The notes: generated by a model not told the origin, from the letters alone. A stretch of DNA of 64,000 nt from Oxalobacteraceae bacterium OTU3CAMAD1 (GCA_024123915.1 CP099650.1:1302001-1366000), one strand, 5' to 3'. Counted from the stretch's first letter, positions 7,221 through 16,720 are shown. Numbers and translations: made by a program.

Positions 7221-7805
7221 ATGGCGCTGACGGGTATTTTGCTGGCGGCCGGACGGGGAAAGCGTTTCGATCCGTCCGGCGTTCAAAACAAGCTGCTGCA
7301 AACCGTGGACGGCGCCACTGGCGACCTGGTGGTCGCGGCCAGCGCGAAGAACATGCTGGCCGCGCTGCCGCGCGTGCTGGCTGTGGTGCGGCCCGGTGAC
7401 GACAAGGTGGCGGCGCTGCTGGGCGCCCTCGGATGCGAGGTGCGCGTATGCGCCGACGCCGATCTGGGTATGGGCGAGTCGCTGACGACGGCGATCGAAC
7501 ACACGAAGGGCGCAGAAGGCTGGGTGATCGCGTTGGGCGACATGCCCTACGTGCAGCCGGAAACCATCCGCGCGCTGTCCGCCACGGTGGAGCGGGGCGC
7601 GCGCATCGCGGCGCCCGTGCATGAACGGCGGCGCGGCAACCCGGTCGCCTTCAGCAGCTTTCATTTGCCGCTGCTGCTGGCGCTATCCGGCGACCAGGGC
7701 GCGCGCGCGATCCTGAAAAGCCATGCCGTGAGCGAGGTGGTGGTCGACGACGCCGGCGTGGTGCGCGATATCGATACGCCAGGCGATTTGCGCGGCGCTG
7801 CATAA
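7221..7805 (+). CDS. MobA/MocA-like molybdopterin nucleotidyltransferase
   Basis: A 194-residue NTP-transferase with the N-terminal signature LLAAGRGKRFDPSG...NKLL and the metal-binding region ALGDMPYV. Proteins of this type transfer CMP (MocA) or GMP (MobA) to molybdopterin; enzymes of the xanthine-oxidase family normally use the cytosine dinucleotide form, so MocA activity is more likely. It starts 5 bases after the iorB stop and is almost certainly cotranscribed, making the cluster an enzyme plus its dedicated cofactor-loading factor. Confidence 0.8.
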   Translation: MALTGILLAAGRGKRFDPSGVQNKLLQTVDGATGDLVVAASAKNMLAALPRVLAVVRPGDDKVAALLGALGCEVRVCADADLGMGESLTTAIEHTKGAEGWVIALGDMPYVQPETIRALSATVERGARIAAPVHERRRGNPVAFSSFHLPLLLALSGDQGARAILKSHAVSEVVVDDAGVVRDIDTPGDLRGAA

Positions 7806-7832
7806 ACATAGGACCTCAACACAAGGACCGAC

Positions 7833-9662
7833 ATGAAAAAACCGAACAAGAACCCCGCCATCGCCTACAGCATCGTCGGTCACGATCTGGCGGCGCACCT
7901 GTTCCACGTCACGCTGACGGTGGACGCGCCGGCGCCGGACGGCCAGATATTCGCGCTGCCGGCCTGGATACCGGGCAGTTACATGATCCGTGAGTTTTCA
8001 CGCAATATTGTGCGCATCCGCGCCGAGTCGAACGGCGAACCGGTCGCGCTGACCAAGCTCGATAAACACTCCTGGCAGGCGGCGCCTCAAACGGACCCGC
8101 TGAAAACCGGCCCGTCGCCGCTCACGCTGCACTACGAAGTCTACGCCTGGGATTTGTCGGTGCGGGCCGCGCATCTGGACCAGAACCACGCTTTCTTCAA
8201 CGGCACCAGCGTGTTCCTGCGCGTGCTGGGGCAGGAAGACCAACCCCACGTGGTTGACATCCAGCGTCCCGCCGACGAGGCGGCGCAGACGTGGCGCGTG
8301 GCGACGTCGCTGCCGGAGCTGAAGGCCAAGCGTTATGGTTTTGGCACGTACATCGCCGCCGACTACGATGAATTGATCGACCATCCGGTGGAGCAGGGCG
8401 ATTTCGCGCTGGCCACCTTCAAGGCCCACGGCATCCCGCACGACATCGTCATCAGCGGCCGGGTGCCGAACCTGGACCTGGCGCGCCTGAGCGCCGACCT
8501 GAAAAAGATCTGCGAGACCCAGATCGCCTTCTTCGAGCCGAAATCGAAGCAGGCGCCGATGAACCGTTACGTCTTCATGACCCTGGCGGTCGGCGACGGC
8601 TACGGCGGCCTGGAGCACCGTGCCTCGACCGCGCTGATCTGCGCCCGCGCCGATTTGCCGAGCACCACCGCCACCAGCAAGGACATCAGTGACGGCTACC
8701 TGCAATACCTGGGCTTGTGCAGCCATGAGTATTTCCATACCTGGAACGTAAAGCGCATCAAGCCGGCGGCCTTCGCGCCTTACAATTTACAAGTCGAAAA
8801 CTACTCACCGCTACTGTGGCTGTTCGAAGGCTTCACCAGCTATTACGACGACCTGATGCTGGTGCGCGCCGGCGTGATCGCCGAGCCGGCCTATTTCAAG
8901 TTACTGGGAAAAACCATAGCCAGCGTGCTGCGCGGTAGCGGCCGCACCAAACAAAGCGTCGCCGAGTCCAGCTTTGATGCATGGGGTAAATATTATCGCC
9001 AGGATGAAAATGCGCCCAATGCAATCATTAGTTATTACACGAAAGGTTCGCTGATCGGCCTAGCCCTGGATTTGAGTATCCGTGCTAAAACCGGCGGCAA
9101 GAAATCGTTGGACGATGTGATGCGCGCATTATGGCAGCGTTACGGCCGCGACTTTTATAACGGCGGCGGACGCGGTGTAACCCCGGCCGAGGTGGAAGCG
9201 CTGTTCGATGAAATCAGCGGTGGGCGTTTCAAACCATTCTTCGATAAATATATACGCGGTACCGAGGATGTGCCGCTGGCTAAAATGCTGGCGCCGTTCG
9301 GCGTTAAATATAGCGACGAGCGTAAAACTTCAAAACCGAGCCTGGATGCGAATATCGGCCGCGACGGTAATGATTGCAAATTATCGAGTGTCCATGAAAA
9401 TGGCGCGGCGCATTTGGCGGGTTTGTCGGCGGGTGATTTATTGGTCGCCATTGATGGTTTGCGCGTGAATGCGACCAATCTGGAAACGCTGCTCTCGCGC
9501 TACGGCGTCGGCTCGAACGTGGAGGTGCATGCCTTCCGTCGGGACGAGCTAATGACTTTCAGTATGACGCTGCAGGGTGAACGGGTACCCGGCATCACCT
9601 TGGGGTTGGACCCGGTCGCCAAAAAATCGACGGGTCCGCTGCGCCCCAGCGCCGTCCGCTAG
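7833..9662 (+). CDS. M61-family peptidase with PDZ domain
   Basis: A 609-residue metallopeptidase of the M61 (glycyl aminopeptidase) family. An N-terminal beta domain (residues about 8-180, with LPAWIPGSYMIREFSRNI) precedes the gluzincin core with zinc motif HEYFH (298-302) and WLFEGFTSYYDD supplying the third ligand Glu about 25 residues later. A PDZ domain (about 500-585, LAGLSAGDLLVAIDG) ends the protein. No signal peptide is seen, so it is probably cytoplasmic. It begins 27 bases after the mocA-like gene, so read-through is possible although the functions look unrelated. Codon use becomes AT-richer toward the 3' end. Confidence 0.85.
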   Translation: MKKPNKNPAIAYSIVGHDLAAHLFHVTLTVDAPAPDGQIFALPAWIPGSYMIREFSRNIVRIRAESNGEPVALTKLDKHSWQAAPQTDPLKTGPSPLTLHYEVYAWDLSVRAAHLDQNHAFFNGTSVFLRVLGQEDQPHVVDIQRPADEAAQTWRVATSLPELKAKRYGFGTYIAADYDELIDHPVEQGDFALATFKAHGIPHDIVISGRVPNLDLARLSADLKKICETQIAFFEPKSKQAPMNRYVFMTLAVGDGYGGLEHRASTALICARADLPSTTATSKDISDGYLQYLGLCSHEYFHTWNVKRIKPAAFAPYNLQVENYSPLLWLFEGFTSYYDDLMLVRAGVIAEPAYFKLLGKTIASVLRGSGRTKQSVAESSFDAWGKYYRQDENAPNAIISYYTKGSLIGLALDLSIRAKTGGKKSLDDVMRALWQRYGRDFYNGGGRGVTPAEVEALFDEISGGRFKPFFDKYIRGTEDVPLAKMLAPFGVKYSDERKTSKPSLDANIGRDGNDCKLSSVHENGAAHLAGLSAGDLLVAIDGLRVNATNLETLLSRYGVGSNVEVHAFRRDELMTFSMTLQGERVPGITLGLDPVAKKSTGPLRPSAVR

Positions 9663-9673
9663 GCCCTCAATCG

Positions 9674-9724
9674 CCGCCACCGCCGCAACGGTTCACCGTT
9701 TTGCTGGCGCTGGCGGTTTCTTTT
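9674..9724 (+). terminator. Probable terminator after the M61 gene
   Basis: Outer stem CCGCCA/TGGCGG encloses an inner AACGG/CCGTT hairpin and is followed by TTTCTTTT. Pairing in the middle of the stem is imperfect. Confidence 0.5.
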
Positions 9725-9901
9725 CGCCAATTTCATGCCAAATATTGGCACGTAATAACCAAAATCCGGCATGCGCTGACGCGTCGGTGTCATATTCTTG
9801 TGCAATGCAGCGTTTTTGAGGGGCTTAATTTTCCGGCAAGTGTCGAAGTGGTTTAGAATTTAACCATAACTCTCTATTGGTCAGCTACCGATTCGCAAGT
9901 T

Positions 9902-11110
9902 ATGCCACTCGATCCCGCCACTATTGTTTTGATGTCGACCGTAATGGCCGTTGCGATGAGTGTCGTCCTCTATTCCGCCCATTCAAGTTTTCCCAGAGAA
10001 ATCAAAGGCCTGAAGCAATGGGCGATCAGCCTGGTGTTGCTGGCGTTCGGCTCGGGAATTTACGCATCGACCAGCGGACTGCTCGGCAATATATTGTCGC
10101 CTCTGTGCGCCAATGCCGTTATTCTGTGGGGGCTTGGTTTCGGGCTGATCGGCACGCAGATGTTTTACAGCCGCGAATGCTCGTGGTGGTTATTCCATTT
10201 CGTGTGGGCTTTGGGAATGGTCGCCAGCGGGTATTACGTGATTGTTAATCCTGATTATTCAGGGCGCCTCGCCATCTTTTCCATTCTGGCGTTTGTTTTT
10301 TATTCCTATCAGGTCGTGCTGATATGGGGATATGGCGAACGCCATTTCTCGACCGTGTTTTTCGGCTTGCTGATGTTATTCCAGTCGGTGGTGGTGCTGA
10401 TACGGGGCGTTCTGGCGATGACCCATAGCAGCGACGATATGAATTTATTCGTCAGCGGCCCGAATCAAAACCTGTATCTGCTCACCAGTCATTTCATGAC
10501 GTTGTTATTAACGGTAGGATTCATGACGGTCGCCACCCGCCGTTTGCAGACGATACTGGAGCGCCGCTCGACCCTGGACCCGCTCACGCAGGTGCTCAAT
10601 CGGCGTGGTTTTAACGAGGTCTATGCCAAGGAACACGCGCTGATGCGCCGGGAACAGACGGTCATGACGATGCTTAGCATCGATCTGGATTACTTCAAGG
10701 CGATCAATGATTGCTATGGACATTCAACGGGTGATCGGGTTTTAACCGACGTGGCGTCGGTGATCGCGAAGGCGCTGCGGGCCTCCGATCATGTCGCCAG
10801 GTTCGGTGGCGAGGAGTTCGTCGTGCTGTTGCCGGCCACCGGCCTGGAGCGCGCGCACCATGTCGCCGAGCGTATACAAACAGTGTTGAGGGCGCCGCGT
10901 TCCGAAACGGAGAGCGAACAGAGCGCGGCGGCGGCCGCCTTGCCGCCCTATACGGTCAGCATCGGCATCGCCTGCCAGGTCAGTCCGGATGAGGATTTAG
11001 ACAACATTTTACTGCGTGCCGACCGGGCGCTGTACTGCGCCAAGGAGCGCGGCCGCGACCGCATAGAGATCGCCGCCGAGGCGGTTTTACCGCTGCACGC
11101 GTCCGCGTAG
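9902..11110 (+). CDS. Membrane-bound diguanylate cyclase
   Basis: A 402-residue protein with six or so membrane helices in residues 5-205 and a C-terminal GGDEF domain. The active site reads GGEEF (302-306), which keeps activity in the family, and an RxxD inhibitory site (RASD) lies five residues before it, so product inhibition by c-di-GMP is expected. After the active site there is an Ala/Ser/Glu-rich insertion (ETESEQSAAAAA, about residues 338-350) not usual in the fold. The N-terminal membrane part has no named sensor domain that I recognise. It converges with trpC (8 bases between stops). Confidence 0.9.
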   Translation: MPLDPATIVLMSTVMAVAMSVVLYSAHSSFPREIKGLKQWAISLVLLAFGSGIYASTSGLLGNILSPLCANAVILWGLGFGLIGTQMFYSRECSWWLFHFVWALGMVASGYYVIVNPDYSGRLAIFSILAFVFYSYQVVLIWGYGERHFSTVFFGLLMLFQSVVVLIRGVLAMTHSSDDMNLFVSGPNQNLYLLTSHFMTLLLTVGFMTVATRRLQTILERRSTLDPLTQVLNRRGFNEVYAKEHALMRREQTVMTMLSIDLDYFKAINDCYGHSTGDRVLTDVASVIAKALRASDHVARFGGEEFVVLLPATGLERAHHVAERIQTVLRAPRSETESEQSAAAAALPPYTVSIGIACQVSPDEDLDNILLRADRALYCAKERGRDRIEIAAEAVLPLHASA

Positions 11111-11117
11111 CTTCCGC

Positions 11118-11918
11118 TTAGCTGAACAGGCGGCTCAGCTCGGCGCCCGGATCGGGCGCGCGCATGAAGGCTTCGCCCACCAGGAAGGCGTGGACATTGG
11201 CGTCGCGCATCAGCTTGACGTCTTCCGGCACCATGATGCCGGACTCGGTGATTACCAGTTTTTCCGGCGGAATGCGGTCCAGCAGGCCGATGGTGGTCGA
11301 CAGCGACGTTTCGAAGGTGCGCAGGTTGCGGTTGTTGATGCCCACCATGGCGGTGTTCAGGCGCAGGGCGGCGGTCAGTTCGTCGCCGTCGTGGGTTTCG
11401 ACCAGCACGCCCATGCCCAATTCGTGGGCGCAGGCTTCCATTTCCGCCATCAGGCCGTGGTCCAGGGCGGAGACGATCAGCAGGATCGCGTCCGCGCCCA
11501 TCGCGCGCGCTTCGTAGATTTGGTAAACGTCGATCATGAAGTCCTTGCGCAGCACCGGAATCGCGCAGGCGGCGCGCGCCTCCCGCAGATAGGCCTCGGA
11601 GCCCTGGAAGAATTGTTCGTCCGTCAGCACCGACAGGCACGCGGCGCCATTGGCCGCGTAGCTGACGGCGATGTCGGCGGGGCGGAAGTCGGCGCGGATC
11701 ACGCCTTTCGACGGCGAGGCTTTTTTCACTTCGCTGATGATGCCGGCCGAACCGGCGGCGATCTTCTGGCGCAGGCTGGCCTCGAAGCCGCGCAGGTCGG
11801 CGCGCAGTTCGGCGTTGCCTTCGACGTCGGCGCGCAGGCTGGCGAAGCCGCGGTGTTTTTTGGCGGCGGCGACTTCGTCGGCTTTGACTGCGAGGATTTT
11901 ATTCAGAATGTCGGACAT
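11118..11918 (-). CDS. trpC: Indole-3-glycerol phosphate synthase
   Basis: A 266-residue TIM-barrel enzyme converting CdRP to indole-3-glycerol phosphate in tryptophan synthesis. [11 protein letters not shown] (62-72) contains the expected catalytic Glu63 and Lys65; VLRKDFMID and [11 protein letters not shown] are further family motifs, and TESGI with VGEAFM bind the substrate phosphate. It is a monofunctional TrpC, not fused to TrpF. The start at MSDIL is chosen because an upstream 16-codon extension is non-homologous and runs into the lysE stop. Last gene of the rpe-gph-trpEGD-lysE-trpC operon. Confidence 0.95.
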   Translation of the reverse strand: MSDILNKILAVKADEVAAAKKHRGFASLRADVEGNAELRADLRGFEASLRQKIAAGSAGIISEVKKASPSKGVIRADFRPADIAVSYAANGAACLSVLTDEQFFQGSEAYLREARAACAIPVLRKDFMIDVYQIYEARAMGADAILLIVSALDHGLMAEMEACAHELGMGVLVETHDGDELTAALRLNTAMVGINNRNLRTFETSLSTTIGLLDRIPPEKLVITESGIMVPEDVKLMRDANVHAFLVGEAFMRAPDPGAELSRLFS

Positions 11919-11925
11919 GATGGAC

Positions 11926-12591
11926 CTAGGATGATTGTTGTTCCGCCAGCGCCAGGCGCAGGCCAAGTGCGACGAAAAGGCCGCCGGTGACGCGGTTGAG
12001 CCAAAGGGCGACCAGCGGCTTGACCTTGAGCCGCGCGCTGGCGAAGGCCGTGAAGACGGCCAGACCGTGACAGCATAGCATGCCGTTGAAATTGAAGATG
12101 CAGCCCAGGATGATGAACGCCAGCGGTTTGCTGGCCGAATCGGCCGAGATAAACTGCGGCACGAACGCCAGGAAGAACAAGGCGACCTTGGGGTTCAGCA
12201 CATTGGTCAGAAAACCCTGGAAGAAGATCTTACGGTACGGCAGACGCGTGGCGGCCGCAGCCGCCGCCCCTGCGTCATCGGTCTGCGCTTCGGCCTCGCC
12301 GCGCAGTTTGGCGCGCAGCATGCCGATGCCGACGTAGATGATGTAGGCCGCGCCCACCCACTTGACCACCGTGAAGGCGGCGGCGGACGTCGACAGCAGC
12401 GCCGATAAACCCAGCGCGGCGGCGAAAATATGGATCATCGTGCCGGCGCCGATGCCCAGCGCGGCGGCCGAACCGGCGCGCCAGCCCTGGGTCGCGCTGC
12501 GCGTCATGATCAGCAGCGAATCGGGGCCGGGCATGATGTTGAGCAGCAGGCCGGAGATGATAAACAGCGTCAGGTCGTGGATGCCGTACAT
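11926..12591 (-). CDS. LysE/RhtB-family amino acid exporter
   Basis: A 221-residue inner-membrane protein with about six hydrophobic helices and the LysE signature near the N-terminus ([21 protein letters not shown]). The family exports lysine, homoserine/threonine and related amino acids. It sits inside the trp operon, 12 bases after trpD and 7 before trpC, so it must be transcribed with them. This suggests, without proving, export of tryptophan, anthranilate or a related metabolite to relieve accumulation. Confidence 0.85.
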   Translation of the reverse strand: MYGIHDLTLFIISGLLLNIMPGPDSLLIMTRSATQGWRAGSAAALGIGAGTMIHIFAAALGLSALLSTSAAAFTVVKWVGAAYIIYVGIGMLRAKLRGEAEAQTDDAGAAAAAATRLPYRKIFFQGFLTNVLNPKVALFFLAFVPQFISADSASKPLAFIILGCIFNFNGMLCCHGLAVFTAFASARLKVKPLVALWLNRVTGGLFVALGLRLALAEQQSS

Positions 12592-12603
12592 GATCGCCGC
12601 CCC

Positions 12604-13641
12604 TTAGTTGGTGGAGGCGAGGCTTTGCGTGACCTGCACGAACTGCTCGATCTTCTTCAGCGCGTCGCCGGAGTTGATCGCCACGCGCGCGCGCGCCAGG
12701 CCGTCCTCGATCGAGCTGGCCACGCCGGCCGCGTACAGCGCGGTGCCGGCGTTGAGCGAGACGATGTCGAACGCCGCGCCAGGTTCGCCGCGCAGCGCTT
12801 CCATCATCTTCGCCTTCGATTCGGTGGCGTTGGCCACTTTCAGATTGCGGCTGGCGATCATCGGCAGGCCGAAGTCCTCGGGATGGATTTCGTACTCGCG
12901 GATTTCGCCGTCGATCAGTTCACCGACCAGGGTGCCGGCGCCCAGCGACACTTCATCCATGTTATCGCGGCCGTAGACGACGATGGCGTGCTGCGCACCG
13001 AGGCGCTGCAACACGCGCACCTGGATGCCCACCAAATCGGCGTGGAAAACGCCCATCAGGATGTTCGGCGCGCCGGCCGGATTGGTCAGCGGTCCCAGGA
13101 TGTTGAAGATGGTGCGCACGCCCAGTTCCCTGCGCACCGGCGCGGCGTGCTTCATCGCCGCATGGTGGTTGGGCGCGAACATGAAGCCGATGCCGGTCTG
13201 CGCGATCGATTGCGCGATCTGCTCGGGCTTCAGGTTGATGTTGGCGCCCAGCGATTCGATCACGTCGGCGCTGCCGGACGACGACGACACGCTGCGCCCG
13301 CCGTGCTTGGCCACGCGGGCGCCGGCCGCCGCCGCCACGAACATCGAGGCGGTGGAGATGTTGAAGGTGTGCGCGCCGTCGCCGCCGGTGCCGACGATGT
13401 CGAGCAGGCCGGTGGTGTCGGCCATCGGCACCTTGGTGGAGAATTCGCGCATCACTTGCGCGGCGGCGGCGATTTCGCCGATGGTTTCTTTTTTCACGCG
13501 CAGGCCCATGGTCAGGGCCGCGATCATCGACGGCGACATTTCGCCGGACATGATCTGGCGGAACAGGTGCAGCATCTCGTCGTGGAAAATCTCGCGGTGT
13601 TCGATGCAGCGCAGCAGTGCTTCTTGATGGGTGATAGCCAT
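12604..13641 (-). CDS. trpD: Anthranilate phosphoribosyltransferase
   Basis: A 345-residue enzyme joining anthranilate to PRPP. GTGGDG (84-89) followed by HTFNIST binds the PRPP pyrophosphate; [15 protein letters not shown] and the downstream [14 protein letters not shown] segment are also typical. AAGGA lies ahead of the ATG. It is separate from trpG, unlike the fused form of enteric bacteria. The 120-base gap to trpG contains a double palindrome (13715-13742). Confidence 0.95.
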   Translation of the reverse strand: MAITHQEALLRCIEHREIFHDEMLHLFRQIMSGEMSPSMIAALTMGLRVKKETIGEIAAAAQVMREFSTKVPMADTTGLLDIVGTGGDGAHTFNISTASMFVAAAAGARVAKHGGRSVSSSSGSADVIESLGANINLKPEQIAQSIAQTGIGFMFAPNHHAAMKHAAPVRRELGVRTIFNILGPLTNPAGAPNILMGVFHADLVGIQVRVLQRLGAQHAIVVYGRDNMDEVSLGAGTLVGELIDGEIREYEIHPEDFGLPMIASRNLKVANATESKAKMMEALRGEPGAAFDIVSLNAGTALYAAGVASSIEDGLARARVAINSGDALKKIEQFVQVTQSLASTN

Positions 13642-13714
13642 GGCAATTCCTTCTTTAATTTGTAGAGCGCGAAACCCGCAGCCCGCTTTGGGCGATACGC
13701 ATGCCGTTCAGTTA

Positions 13715-13742
13715 GGGGTCTGACCCCAAGGGGTCAGACCCC
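13715..13742. repeat. Tandem 13-base palindromes in the trpG-trpD gap
   Basis: GGGGTCTGACCCC, then AA, then GGGGTCAGACCCC. Each unit is an odd palindrome and the two are reverse complements of each other, so several alternative hairpins can form. It resembles short palindromic elements scattered between genes in this family, an impression from general knowledge. No T-run follows, so it is not a clear terminator. Confidence 0.8.
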
Positions 13743-13761
13743 GCATGGCGGTGCGGGTTTG

Positions 13762-14325
13762 CTAGCGAACCAGGAAGTTCTTCAGCAGTGCGTGACCGTG
13801 TTCCGACAGGATGGACTCGGGATGGAATTGCACCCCCTCGATGTCGTAGTCCTTGTGGCGCACGCCCATGATTTCACCGTCATCGGTCCATGCCGTCACT
13901 TCGAGGCAGGACGGCAGCGAGCTGCGTTCGATTGCCAGCGAGTGATAGCGGATCACCGTGAACGGGGAGGGCAGGTCCTTGAAGACGCCCACGCCCGTAT
14001 GCGCGATTAAAGAAGTTTTGCCATGCATGACCTGCTTGGCGCGTATGACCTTGCCGCCGAACGCTTCGCCGATGGCCTGGTGGCCGAGGCACACGCCCAG
14101 GATCGGCTTTTTGCCGGCGAAGTGCTTGAGCACTTCGATCGAGATGCCGGCCTGCGACGGGTCTTTCGGACCCGGCGAAATACAAATATGGTCCGGGTTC
14201 AGGGCCTCGATTTCCGCGATCGTGATTTCATCGTTGCGGTACACGCGCACATCCTCACCCAGCTCGCCGAAGTACTGCACGATGTTGTAGGTGAAGGAGT
14301 CGTAGTTGTCGATCATTAGCAGCAT
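13762..14325 (-). CDS. trpG: Anthranilate synthase glutaminase subunit
   Basis: A 187-residue class I glutamine amidotransferase that supplies ammonia to TrpE. The catalytic triad is Cys79 ([11 protein letters not shown]), His167 and Glu169 (FHPES); the oxyanion loop is SPGPKDP. The start at 14325 has GGAG at the right distance and begins one base after the trpE stop; ATG at 14316 is an alternative three codons later. In some proteobacteria this subunit also serves 4-amino-4-deoxychorismate synthase, but its place directly after trpE points to tryptophan. Confidence 0.95.
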   Translation of the reverse strand: MLLMIDNYDSFTYNIVQYFGELGEDVRVYRNDEITIAEIEALNPDHICISPGPKDPSQAGISIEVLKHFAGKKPILGVCLGHQAIGEAFGGKVIRAKQVMHGKTSLIAHTGVGVFKDLPSPFTVIRYHSLAIERSSLPSCLEVTAWTDDGEIMGVRHKDYDIEGVQFHPESILSEHGHALLKNFLVR

Positions 14326-14326
14326 C

Positions 14327-15823
14327 TCAGAACTCCCCATCCAGGCCATCTTGCACTTGTTCGGCGGCGCGCAGCACGGCGCGCGCCTTGTTTTCGGTTT
14401 CCTGCCATTCCATCTCGGCGATCGAATCGGCGACGATGCCGGCGGCGGCCTGCACATACAGCATGCCGTCCTTGATCACGCCGGTGCGAATCGCGATGGC
14501 GACATCCATCTCGCCGCCGAACGACAGGTAGCCGCAGGCGCCGCCGTAGATGCCGCGCTTGGAGATTTCCAGTTCGTCGATCACTTCCATCGCGCGCACT
14601 TTCGGCGCGCCGGTCAGGGTGCCGGCCGGGAAAGTGGCGCGCAGCACGTCCAAGTTGGACAGCCCGTCTTTCAGCTTGCCCTCGACGTTGGAGACGATGT
14701 GCTGCACATGCGAGTATTTTTCGATGACCAGGCGGTCGGTGACCTTGACGCTGCCGATCTCGGAGATGCGGCCCAAGTCATTGCGCGCCAGGTCGATCAG
14801 CATCACGTGTTCGGCGATCTCTTTCGGATCGGCCAGCAGTTCCTTGGCCAGTTCGGCGTCGCGTTCCGGCGTCGAACCGCGCGGACGGGTGCCGGCGATC
14901 GGGCGCAAGGTGACTTTTTTCTCACCGTCCGGCAGCGTCTCGTTGCGGACCAAAATCTCCGGCGAGGCGCCGACGATCTGCATGTCGCCGAAATTGTAGA
15001 AGTACATATACGGCGACGGATTCAGCGAGCGCAGCGCGCGGTACAGCGTCAGCGGCGAATCGACGTAGGGCTTGCGGATGCGCTGGCCGATCTGCACCTG
15101 CATCAAGTCGCCGGCCATCACGTATTCGTGGGCCTTGGCGACCGCCTTCAGGTACTCCTCTTTCGGGAAGTCGCGGATGGTTTCGGTGCGCACCGAAGCG
15201 CTGGTCACCGGCGCGTCGACGCCACGGCGCAGCATCATGCGCAGGTCCTTCAGGCGCTGGCGCGCCTTGCTGAAGGACTCGGGCTGGGTGGTGTCGGCAT
15301 AGACGATCAAATACAGCTTGCCGGACAGGTTGTCGATGACGGCCAGTTCCTCGGTCACCATCAGCTGGATGTCGGGCAGGCCCAGATCGTCCTTCGGCTG
15401 CGTGTTGGCCAGGGTTTTTTCGATGTGGCGCACGGTGTCGTAGCCGAAGTAGCCGGCCAGGCCGCCGCAGAAGCGCGGCATGCCCGGACGCAGCGCCACT
15501 TTAAAGCGCTTCTGGTAGGCCTCGACGAATTCGAGCGGATTGCCTTCGTGGGTCTCGATCACGGCGCCGTTCTTGACGATTTCGGTGCGGGTGCCGAAGG
15601 TGCGCAGCACGGTGGTCGCCGGCAGGCCGATGAACGAGAAGCGGCCGAAGCGCTCGCCGCCGACGACCGATTCGAGCAGGAAGGTGTTCTTACCGGCGTT
15701 CTGGGTCTGGGCCAGTTTCAGGTACAGCGTAAGCGGGGTTTCGAGGTCGGCGAAGGCTTCGGCGATCAGTGGGACGCGGTTGTAGCCTTCGTTGGCCAAC
15801 GATTTGAATTCGAGTTCGGTCAT
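14327..15823 (-). CDS. trpE: Anthranilate synthase component I
   Basis: A 498-residue chorismate-using enzyme making anthranilate with TrpG. The N-terminal [16 protein letters not shown] segment is the tryptophan feedback-binding motif; the catalytic half has [49 protein letters not shown] and YGGACGY. The ATG at 15823 follows GGAGAGAAG; a 7-codon upstream extension is discarded. It is preceded by a leader peptide and attenuator (15875-16009), so expression should respond both to feedback inhibition and to transcription attenuation. Confidence 0.95.
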   Translation of the reverse strand: MTELEFKSLANEGYNRVPLIAEAFADLETPLTLYLKLAQTQNAGKNTFLLESVVGGERFGRFSFIGLPATTVLRTFGTRTEIVKNGAVIETHEGNPLEFVEAYQKRFKVALRPGMPRFCGGLAGYFGYDTVRHIEKTLANTQPKDDLGLPDIQLMVTEELAVIDNLSGKLYLIVYADTTQPESFSKARQRLKDLRMMLRRGVDAPVTSASVRTETIRDFPKEEYLKAVAKAHEYVMAGDLMQVQIGQRIRKPYVDSPLTLYRALRSLNPSPYMYFYNFGDMQIVGASPEILVRNETLPDGEKKVTLRPIAGTRPRGSTPERDAELAKELLADPKEIAEHVMLIDLARNDLGRISEIGSVKVTDRLVIEKYSHVQHIVSNVEGKLKDGLSNLDVLRATFPAGTLTGAPKVRAMEVIDELEISKRGIYGGACGYLSFGGEMDVAIAIRTGVIKDGMLYVQAAAGIVADSIAEMEWQETENKARAVLRAAEQVQDGLDGEF

Positions 15824-15874
15824 GTCTTCTCTCCATGCCGCCAAAAGATGGGTGTGGGTTGGCGGTGGTTTGTC

Positions 15875-15909
15875 AAAAAACCTGTCGGGTGCGCGTGCAC
15901 GTGCGACAG
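15875..15909 (-). terminator. trp attenuator (intrinsic terminator before trpE)
   Basis: On the minus strand CTGTCG pairs with CGACAG around an inner GTGC/GCAC helix and is followed by G and T6. It begins 13 bases after the stop codon of the Trp-rich leader peptide and ends about 50 bases before trpE, the arrangement of a classical tryptophan attenuator. The part CTGTCGC can also pair with GCGAC inside the leader codons. Confidence 0.85.
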
Positions 15910-15922
15910 CAATCAGTTCGGC

Positions 15923-16009
15923 TTAGTTTTGCCAGGATTGCCAGCGTCGCCAAAGCCAGGCCTCAATCGAGCCGGTTTGGTTGACATTGTGTTTTTTGAT
16001 GGAAGACAT
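15923..16009 (-). CDS. trpL: trp operon leader peptide
   Basis: A 28-codon frame (ATG 16009, TAA 15923) encodes a peptide starting MSSIKKHN and ending EAWLWRRWQSWQN. Four Trp codons fall within nine codons, far above chance, close to the stop and immediately before a terminator hairpin. Starved ribosomes would stall there and let the leader fold into an antiterminator. The ribosome site is weak (no clear GGAG). It lies 26 bases after the gph stop, so it can act on read-through from rpe-gph as well as on any promoter inside gph. Confidence 0.85.
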   Translation of the reverse strand: MSSIKKHNVNQTGSIEAWLWRRWQSWQN

Positions 16010-16035
16010 TCGGTCAGGTTTGGTTCAGCTAAAGG

Positions 16036-16719
16036 TTAATTTTGCGAACTTATACGGCTTGCCGCGTCGAGCAGCGTGTCTACTATACCATCGGAATCGA
16101 TCCCGTGTATAGACTGTCCGTGATTGTAACCGTAAGGCACCGTCAACACCGGACAACCCGCAGCCCGGGCCGCTTGCGCGTCGTTCGAGGAGTCGCCGAT
16201 GGCCACCACCTGGGCCGGCGGCAGGTCGAAATCGGCGCACACGGTTTGCAGCGGCAGCGGATCGGGCTTCTTGCGCGGCAGCGAATCGCCGCCGTAGACT
16301 ACGTCGAAAAAGCCGTCCAGACCCTTGAGCTTGAGCAGCGGCGTGGTGAAGGCGATCGGCTTGTTGGTCACGCAGGCCAGGCGCAGGCCGCTGGCTTTCA
16401 TCGCCGTCAGGCCTTCGATCACGTCCGGGTACAAGGTGCTGTGGTTGCCGTTGATGCCCAGGTAGTGCCGCTGATAGGCGTCCATCGCCGCGTCGAAGCG
16501 TTGCTCGACGCCGGCCGCGTCCGCCTGCAAGGCCAGCACGGAGCGGATCAGGTTTTCCGAACCCTTGCCGACCATCAGCGCGATTTGCTCTTGCTCGATG
16601 GAATCGAGGCCCAGTTCTTGAAGCATGCCGTTGATCGCCACGTGAAAGTCGGGAATCGTGTCCAGCATGGTGCCGTCGAGGTCGATGATTGCGGCGCGCA
16701 CGCCTATCAGCACGCTCAT
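16036..16719 (-). CDS. gph: Phosphoglycolate phosphatase
   Basis: A 227-residue HAD-superfamily hydrolase. Nucleophile motif DLDGT (Asp13, Asp15), motif II VTNKP, Lys in RKKPDPLPL and motif IV GDSSNDAQAA are all present, with a helical cap between motifs I and II. It removes phosphate from 2-phosphoglycolate. It starts one base after the rpe stop, and trpE follows; the rpe-gph-trpE order recurs in proteobacteria. Confidence 0.88.
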   Translation of the reverse strand: MSVLIGVRAAIIDLDGTMLDTIPDFHVAINGMLQELGLDSIEQEQIALMVGKGSENLIRSVLALQADAAGVEQRFDAAMDAYQRHYLGINGNHSTLYPDVIEGLTAMKASGLRLACVTNKPIAFTTPLLKLKGLDGFFDVVYGGDSLPRKKPDPLPLQTVCADFDLPPAQVVAIGDSSNDAQAARAAGCPVLTVPYGYNHGQSIHGIDSDGIVDTLLDAASRISSQN

Positions 16720-16720
16720 C

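Noticed and set aside
15848..15910. Plus-strand peptide with two Trp codons (starting MGVGWRWF) in the trpE leader
   Set aside because: It is on the wrong strand to control trpE; the minus-strand 28-codon frame with four Trp codons has the right place and order.
14306..16039. Long plus-strand frame opposite trpE and the trp leader
   Set aside because: Composition is that of an antisense shadow; trpE, the leader peptide and the terminator are all on the minus strand.
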